A stretch of 64,000 nucleotides of DNA, taken from the NCBI RefSeq assembly GCF_018131185.1, contig NZ_JAFCJE010000012.1, positions 1 to 64,000 on the forward strand, given 5' to 3'. Positions 58,647-64,000 of this stretch are shown piece after piece. The translations under genes were made by a program, and so were the position numbers. A model generated the notes under the pieces. The model was not told where the DNA came from, searched no databases, and saw only the letters and a list, made by a program, of their open reading frames with translations. The stretch comes from Bradyrhizobium diazoefficiens. GTDB taxonomy: Bacteria; Pseudomonadota; Alphaproteobacteria; Rhizobiales; Xanthobacteraceae. The first letter of the stretch is position 1. Each line of letters starts with the position of its first letter.

Positions 58647-60663
58647 TCAGGTCGCCTCGGGCAGCCACACCGTGAACGTACTTCCGGAGCCGACCCGGCT
58701 TTCGGCCGTGATCTGCCCGCCCTGGCGCTTGACCAGCGTCTGGCTGATCGAGAGCCCCAGCCCGGTGCCTTGCCGCTGCTTCGTCGTGTAAAAGGGATCG
58801 AAGATCTTTTCGATCACCTCACTGCTCATGCCGATGCCGGTATCGGTGACCTCGATGGCAACGCCTTGATTGCCGTCGCGCTCGGCATCGAAGGACTGCA
58901 GCGTCAGGGTTCCGCCATCCGGCATCGCGTGAATCGCGTTGACGACGAGATTGACCAGCACCTGCTGCAGCTCGTTGCGGTTCATCAGCACCAGCCGGCT
59001 GGCGCGGTCGTCCCTGACGACGGCGATCTCGGTCTTGTTCAGGAGATGCTGCACCAACGGCAGGCAGTCCGAGATGACGCTCGCGGGGGCGTGGCGCTCG
59101 ACATAGCCGGCATATTCCTCCGGCCTTGCGAACTGCAACAGCTTGGTCACGATCTGGCTGATGCGGTGGATCTGCTCGTCGAGCAGGCGGAACTCGACCT
59201 TCGCCTTGTCCGCATCGGTCCCGAACACGCTGCGGATGACGTCGAGATTGCCCTGCATCACCGCGATCGGATTGTTGATCTCGTGCGCGACGCCGGCGGT
59301 GATCTCGCCGATCGCAGCCAGCTTCTCCGACATGACGAGCTGCTTGGTGGTTGCCTCGAGCTTGAGATTGGCATGCTCGAGGTCCCTTGTGCGCTCCCGC
59401 ACCCGGACGTTCAGTTCCTCGTTCCATTCCCGGAGCTGTCGGTCGCGTTCCTGGATCTGGTCGAGCAGGCTGTCGAGGTGGACCGCGACGCGGCCGATCT
59501 CGTCACCCGATCCCGGCATCTTCGTCCGGGCGGAGAGGTTGCCCCGCTCCACCTCGGTGATGGTCGCCGTGACGCGCTCCAGCGGCATGAAGATGGAGCT
59601 GGCCCAGCGCAGGAAGATCGGCACGGTCGCTGCCGTGATCGCGACGAACGCCGCGATGATGATCACCAGCGTCTGGTATTTGGCTTCGCTGAAAGGCTTT
59701 TCCAGAAAGCCGACATAGAGCATGCCGACGCGCTTGCCATAGCTGTCGACCAGCGGCTCGTAGGCGGAGATGTACCAGTCGTTGACCACGAAGGCGCTGT
59801 CGAGCCAGGTGCGCCCCTCGCCCAGCACCGCCGAGCGCACCGCCGCCGACACCCGCGTGCCGAGCGCGCGCCGTCCCTCGAACAGGCGTACGTTGGTCGA
59901 GATCCGCACGTCCTCCAGGAACAGCGTCGCGGTGCCCTGGCTGCCCTCCGGCAGGCTCGCCGCGCGATAGACGAGGTCGTTGATCGTATCGATGAATTCG
60001 AGATTCTGGTTGAGCAGCGTGCCGCCGACCAACGCTGCGGCGCCACCGTCAGGCAGCATCGCACGGCTCGCCGCATGCACGACCATGCCGCGCGTCTCGG
60101 TGCTGCGATCGGTCGGCACCGCATTCGGAGTCGACACGAGGTCGAGCCGTGCGCGCTCGGCCAGCATCGGCGAGATCGCGGCGAGTTCGTCATTGCCGAA
60201 AATGTCGATGCCCGTCGAGGGCACCTCACCCGACAGCGCCGAGGTGATGATCGGCCAGTCATTTCTCGGTTGATGCTGCAACGGCGGCGATGAGGCCAGG
60301 ATGTCGCCGCGGCCGTTGGTCAAATACAGGAAATCGAGACCGAATTCCTTGCGGGCCTCGTCGAGCAGATCGCGCAGGGACCCGCGCGCGTCCGGCGCCA
60401 GCACCTCATGAAAGCGCGCCGACAGGCTGAGCGCCCGGATCTGGACGCCGGTCTTTTCGAGGATGCGGGCGAGATATTGGTGGGCGATGGTCAGATCGCC
60501 GTTCACCTTGGAGATCAGGGTCGCGTCGAACTTTGCGTTCCAGCGATAGATCGCAACCCCGAGCAGGAGCGGCAGGATGACCAGCATCGGCAGCAGCGCG
60601 ATTGCGAGCAGCCGGAAGCGGACGGAGCGTCCCCGGACGGGTTTACCCCTGCGGTCCGGCGCA

Positions 60664-60671
<8 letters not shown>
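58647..60671 (-). CDS. Sensor histidine kinase, dCache-HAMP type
   Basis: 674 residues from ATG at 60671, overlapping the response-regulator stop by 8 bp. First membrane helix about 22-46 (LLAIALLPMLVILPLLLGVAI), a large periplasmic dCache-like sensor (about 50-335; GLDFLYLTNGRGDILASSPP), second helix about 338-360, HAMP (RVTATITEVERGNLSARTKM), a coiled coil, then the H-box GVAHEINNPIAVMQGN and the ATPase part with N-box LVNLVVNAIHAMPDGG, DTGIGM and GTGLGLSISQTLV. It senses an external acid (likely oxalate or formate) and phosphorylates the regulator. Confidence 0.92.
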
Positions 60672-62097
<1,426 letters not shown>

Positions 62098-62226
62098 GCC
62101 CGACGTCTTGGGGTTTGAGAGATCATCCAGCGCAAGAACGGCGCCCTTCGCATCGCAGCGAAGCTCCTGCCGTTTCCACCGTGGAAGCAGCATAGTCAAC
62201 CGTTACGGCCGTGAACATTCGCCTTT

Positions 62227-62460
62227 CTACGGGCGATCGCCCTTTTCGATCAGGAACACGATCCGCGCCTCATTGCGCGCGGCGACCTCGACCTTGTCGC
62301 CGGTCTCGCGGATCAGGTTCGGGATATCGATGATCGAGAGGGGATCGGTGCAATGGACTTCGAGCTGGTCCCCTGCTTTGAGCGGCTTGAGTGCCTTGCG
62401 CGTCTTGAGCGCCGGCAGCGGGCATTTCAGCCCGGTGAGATCGAGTGTCGTCCTGGTCAT
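62227..62460 (-). CDS. TusA-family sulfur carrier protein
   Basis: 77 residues from ATG at 62460. It has the CPxP motif (LKCPLPALKT, Cys 13) that carries the persulfide, and the rest of the fold: GDQLEVHCTDPLSIIDIPNLIRETG and ARIVFLIEKG. TusA supplies sulfur for tRNA thiolation and for activating formate dehydrogenases through FdhD. Here it lies between moeA and the sigma-54 regulator, near fdsAB, so a role in the formate dehydrogenase cofactor is attractive. It is inside a longer frame that continues into moeA; the true start is the ATG. Confidence 0.85.
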   Translation of the reverse strand: MTRTTLDLTGLKCPLPALKTRKALKPLKAGDQLEVHCTDPLSIIDIPNLIRETGDKVEVAARNEARIVFLIEKGDRP

Positions 62461-62504
62461 CGCCGCAACATGGCGGGGCGGGGCGGCCGCGTCAACGTGA
62501 GGCC

Positions 62505-63761
62505 TCAGATCAGGCCGGCGTAGGCCAGGAAGCCGACGCCCTGCCCGGGCTCCACGCCGGTGACGGCTTCGTCGAGCTCGACCAGGCCGTCGGTCTCGAC
62601 CAACGACGACAGGAGGCCCGCGCCTTCGCGCGGAAACTTGGTTACCTCGAGCGCACCGTCCTGCCCCTTGCGCAGGAAGACGCGTACATATTCGCGCCGG
62701 CCTGCCTTCTTCTTGTAGGTGAACGCCGCACGCACAGGGATCGGCGTCAGCGGCTCCGGCAAGCCGCCCGCCAGCGCCAGCACCGTCGGCCGGACCACAT
62801 GGACGAAGGTGACGAAGCTCGCGACGGGATTGCCGGGCAGCCCGATCAGCGGCGTGCCGCCGATGATGCCCATCGCCACGGGACGGCCCGGCTTGATCGC
62901 CATCCGCCACAACACCAGCGAGCCGATGCTCTCGACCGCCGCCTTGACGTGATCCTCCTCGCCGGTCGAAACGCCGCCGGTGGTGAGGATCAAATCATGG
63001 CGGCCTGCAACCTGCTTCAAGCCATTCGCGAGGGAGGTCTGCTCGTCGCGCAAAATGCCGAGATCGCTGACCTCGCAGCCGAGGCGGCGCAACATCGCCA
63101 TCAGCATGAAGCGGTTGGAATCGAACAGCTGTGAGGCCGCGCGTGGCTCGCCGGGCGAAGCCAGCTCGTTACCGGTCGAGAACACCGCAACGCGAATGCG
63201 CCTGACGACGTCGAGCGTGACAAGCCCGAACGCCGCGGCGAGCGCGACGTGCTGCGGCAGCAGGCGCTGGCCGGCGCGCAACGCGATCTGGCCCTCCGCG
63301 ATGTCTTCGCCTGCGGGACGGACATTGGCCCCACGCTTCAGCCCCGGCGGCAGCACGACCTTGCCGGAATCCTCGATGCGGACATCTTCCTGCATGAAGA
63401 CGGTCTCCGCACCCGGCGGCATCGGCGCACCCGTGAAGATGCGCGCGGTGTGGCCGGGCTTGATTGGTGCCTGCGCTAGTCCGCCGGCCTGGATGCGACC
63501 ATCGAGCGGGAACGCCTGCTCGGCGCGATCAGGAAGATCGGCGTTGCGCACGGCGTAGCCGTCGACGGCCGAATTGGTGAAGGGCGGCAAGGGCAGCGGC
63601 GCCGCCACGTCGCGCGCCAGCACGCGACCGTCCGCCTCGACGAGTGTCACCGTCTCCAGATCGGCGATCGCGTTGACGCGCGTCGTGATGAGACCAACGG
63701 CCTCGTCGACCGACATCATAGGGCCGCCGAAGGCAAAGCAATCGTCCGAAAGTTGTGCCAT
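62505..63761 (-). CDS. moeA: Molybdopterin molybdotransferase MoeA
   Basis: 418 residues. It inserts molybdate into adenylated molybdopterin. Seen: MMSVDEAVGLI and LARDVAAPLPLPPFTNSAVDGYAVRNAD (the NSxxDGYA signature, about 55-70), ARIFTGAPMPPGAETVFMQED (TGAxxPxGAD-type motif), GNELASPGEP, LTTGGVSTGEEDHVKAAVE and GLPGNPVASFVTF. All are standard for MoeA. It starts 9 bp after the mobB stop and is 44 bp upstream of the TusA-like gene, so the Mo-cofactor genes form an operon serving FdsA. Confidence 0.94.
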   Translation of the reverse strand: MAQLSDDCFAFGGPMMSVDEAVGLITTRVNAIADLETVTLVEADGRVLARDVAAPLPLPPFTNSAVDGYAVRNADLPDRAEQAFPLDGRIQAGGLAQAPIKPGHTARIFTGAPMPPGAETVFMQEDVRIEDSGKVVLPPGLKRGANVRPAGEDIAEGQIALRAGQRLLPQHVALAAAFGLVTLDVVRRIRVAVFSTGNELASPGEPRAASQLFDSNRFMLMAMLRRLGCEVSDLGILRDEQTSLANGLKQVAGRHDLILTTGGVSTGEEDHVKAAVESIGSLVLWRMAIKPGRPVAMGIIGGTPLIGLPGNPVASFVTFVHVVRPTVLALAGGLPEPLTPIPVRAAFTYKKKAGRREYVRVFLRKGQDGALEVTKFPREGAGLLSSLVETDGLVELDEAVTGVEPGQGVGFLAYAGLI

Positions 63762-63770
63762 GGTGCCTCG

Positions 63771-64000
63771 TCAGCGTATCGCGGCGCTCTTCGCCACAGC
63801 TTCCTCGACCGGCATCGCCGCGCGCAGCAGCAATGCGGCAGCAGCCGCGATATCGTCGAGATGGACAGTCGGCAGCCCGGTGTCAATGGCCGTGTCGGTC
63901 GCGATCCCGGCAATCCCGGGATCGTCTGGAAACAGCAGCGGCTTGGCGTTCGCCGCGCGATGCACCTCGATCTTGCGGTGCGGCTCGCGCTTGAAGCCCT
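63771..64000 (-). CDS. mobB: MobB, molybdopterin-guanine dinucleotide biosynthesis adaptor (partial)
   Basis: C-terminal 76 residues only; the gene continues past the right edge. It begins with GFKREPHRKIEVHRAANAKPLLFPDDPGI, matching the MobB motif (V)EGFKxxxxPKIExHR, followed by GIATDTAIDTGLPTVHLDDIAAAAALLLRAA. MobB is a GTP-binding partner of MobA in bis-MGD formation. N-terminal P-loop is outside the window. The stop is 9 bp from moeA. Confidence 0.85.
   Translation of the reverse strand, partial: GFKREPHRKIEVHRAANAKPLLFPDDPGIAGIATDTAIDTGLPTVHLDDIAAAAALLLRAAMPVEEAVAKSAAIR

Overview
This window is a high-GC alphaproteobacterial chromosome segment, most likely from Bradyrhizobium or a close relative. 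The evidence is the 4-hydroxybenzoate/protocatechuate genes, the NAD-dependent formate dehydrogenase with its OFA-family transporter, several GC-rich palindromic intergenic repeats, and many short exported proteins typical of that group. I saw no rRNA, tRNA, CRISPR array, insertion sequence or prophage. All family names come from reading the translations by eye; no search was run.

Left part (1-23 kb): an accessory, surface-oriented region. It opens with the N-terminal part of a giant type I secretion (T1SS) adhesin that runs off the left edge. A T1SS ABC transporter plus HlyD adaptor follows, with a 762-residue protein carrying SdrD-like and EF-hand-like calcium modules as probable cargo. Around these lie about fifteen short proteins with signal peptides or lipoboxes, separated by unusually long intergenic stretches. 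A Wza-type polysaccharide export lipoprotein, a truncated EAL-domain pseudogene, a GrlR-like protein, a VanZ-like membrane protein and a 57-residue SANT-like protein also sit here.

Middle part (23-45 kb): mostly recognisable genes. A FecR-like exported protein precedes a CHASE2-adenylate cyclase. pobA with an AraC-type activator and pcaGH with a LysR regulator convert 4-hydroxybenzoate to protocatechuate and open its ring. pncB, a GGDEF diguanylate cyclase and an autotransporter follow. A TetR regulator faces an 88-residue ORF and a three-domain Aas-like lysophospholipid acylation protein; two identical palindromes lie between the divergent genes. Then come a DsbB-like protein with a DUF5993 partner, and tcuAB with a divergent FCD-GntR regulator.

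Right part (45-64 kb): an IclR-associated catabolic cluster (SCP2-like protein, alpha/beta hydrolase, orphan ABC binding protein, 3-hydroxyisobutyrate dehydrogenase-like enzyme), a HupE/UreJ-like protein, a YbaK deacylase, and a formate/oxalate module. That module holds fdsA, a fused fdsB, an OFA-family MFS transporter, a histidine kinase, a sigma-54 response regulator, a TusA-like protein, moeA and the end of mobB. Between the kinase and the transporter there is a consensus sigma-54 promoter preceded by two identical 13-bp palindromes. This makes a specific, testable circuit: kinase to regulator to transporter, with the molybdenum-cofactor genes alongside the molybdoenzyme that uses the cofactor.
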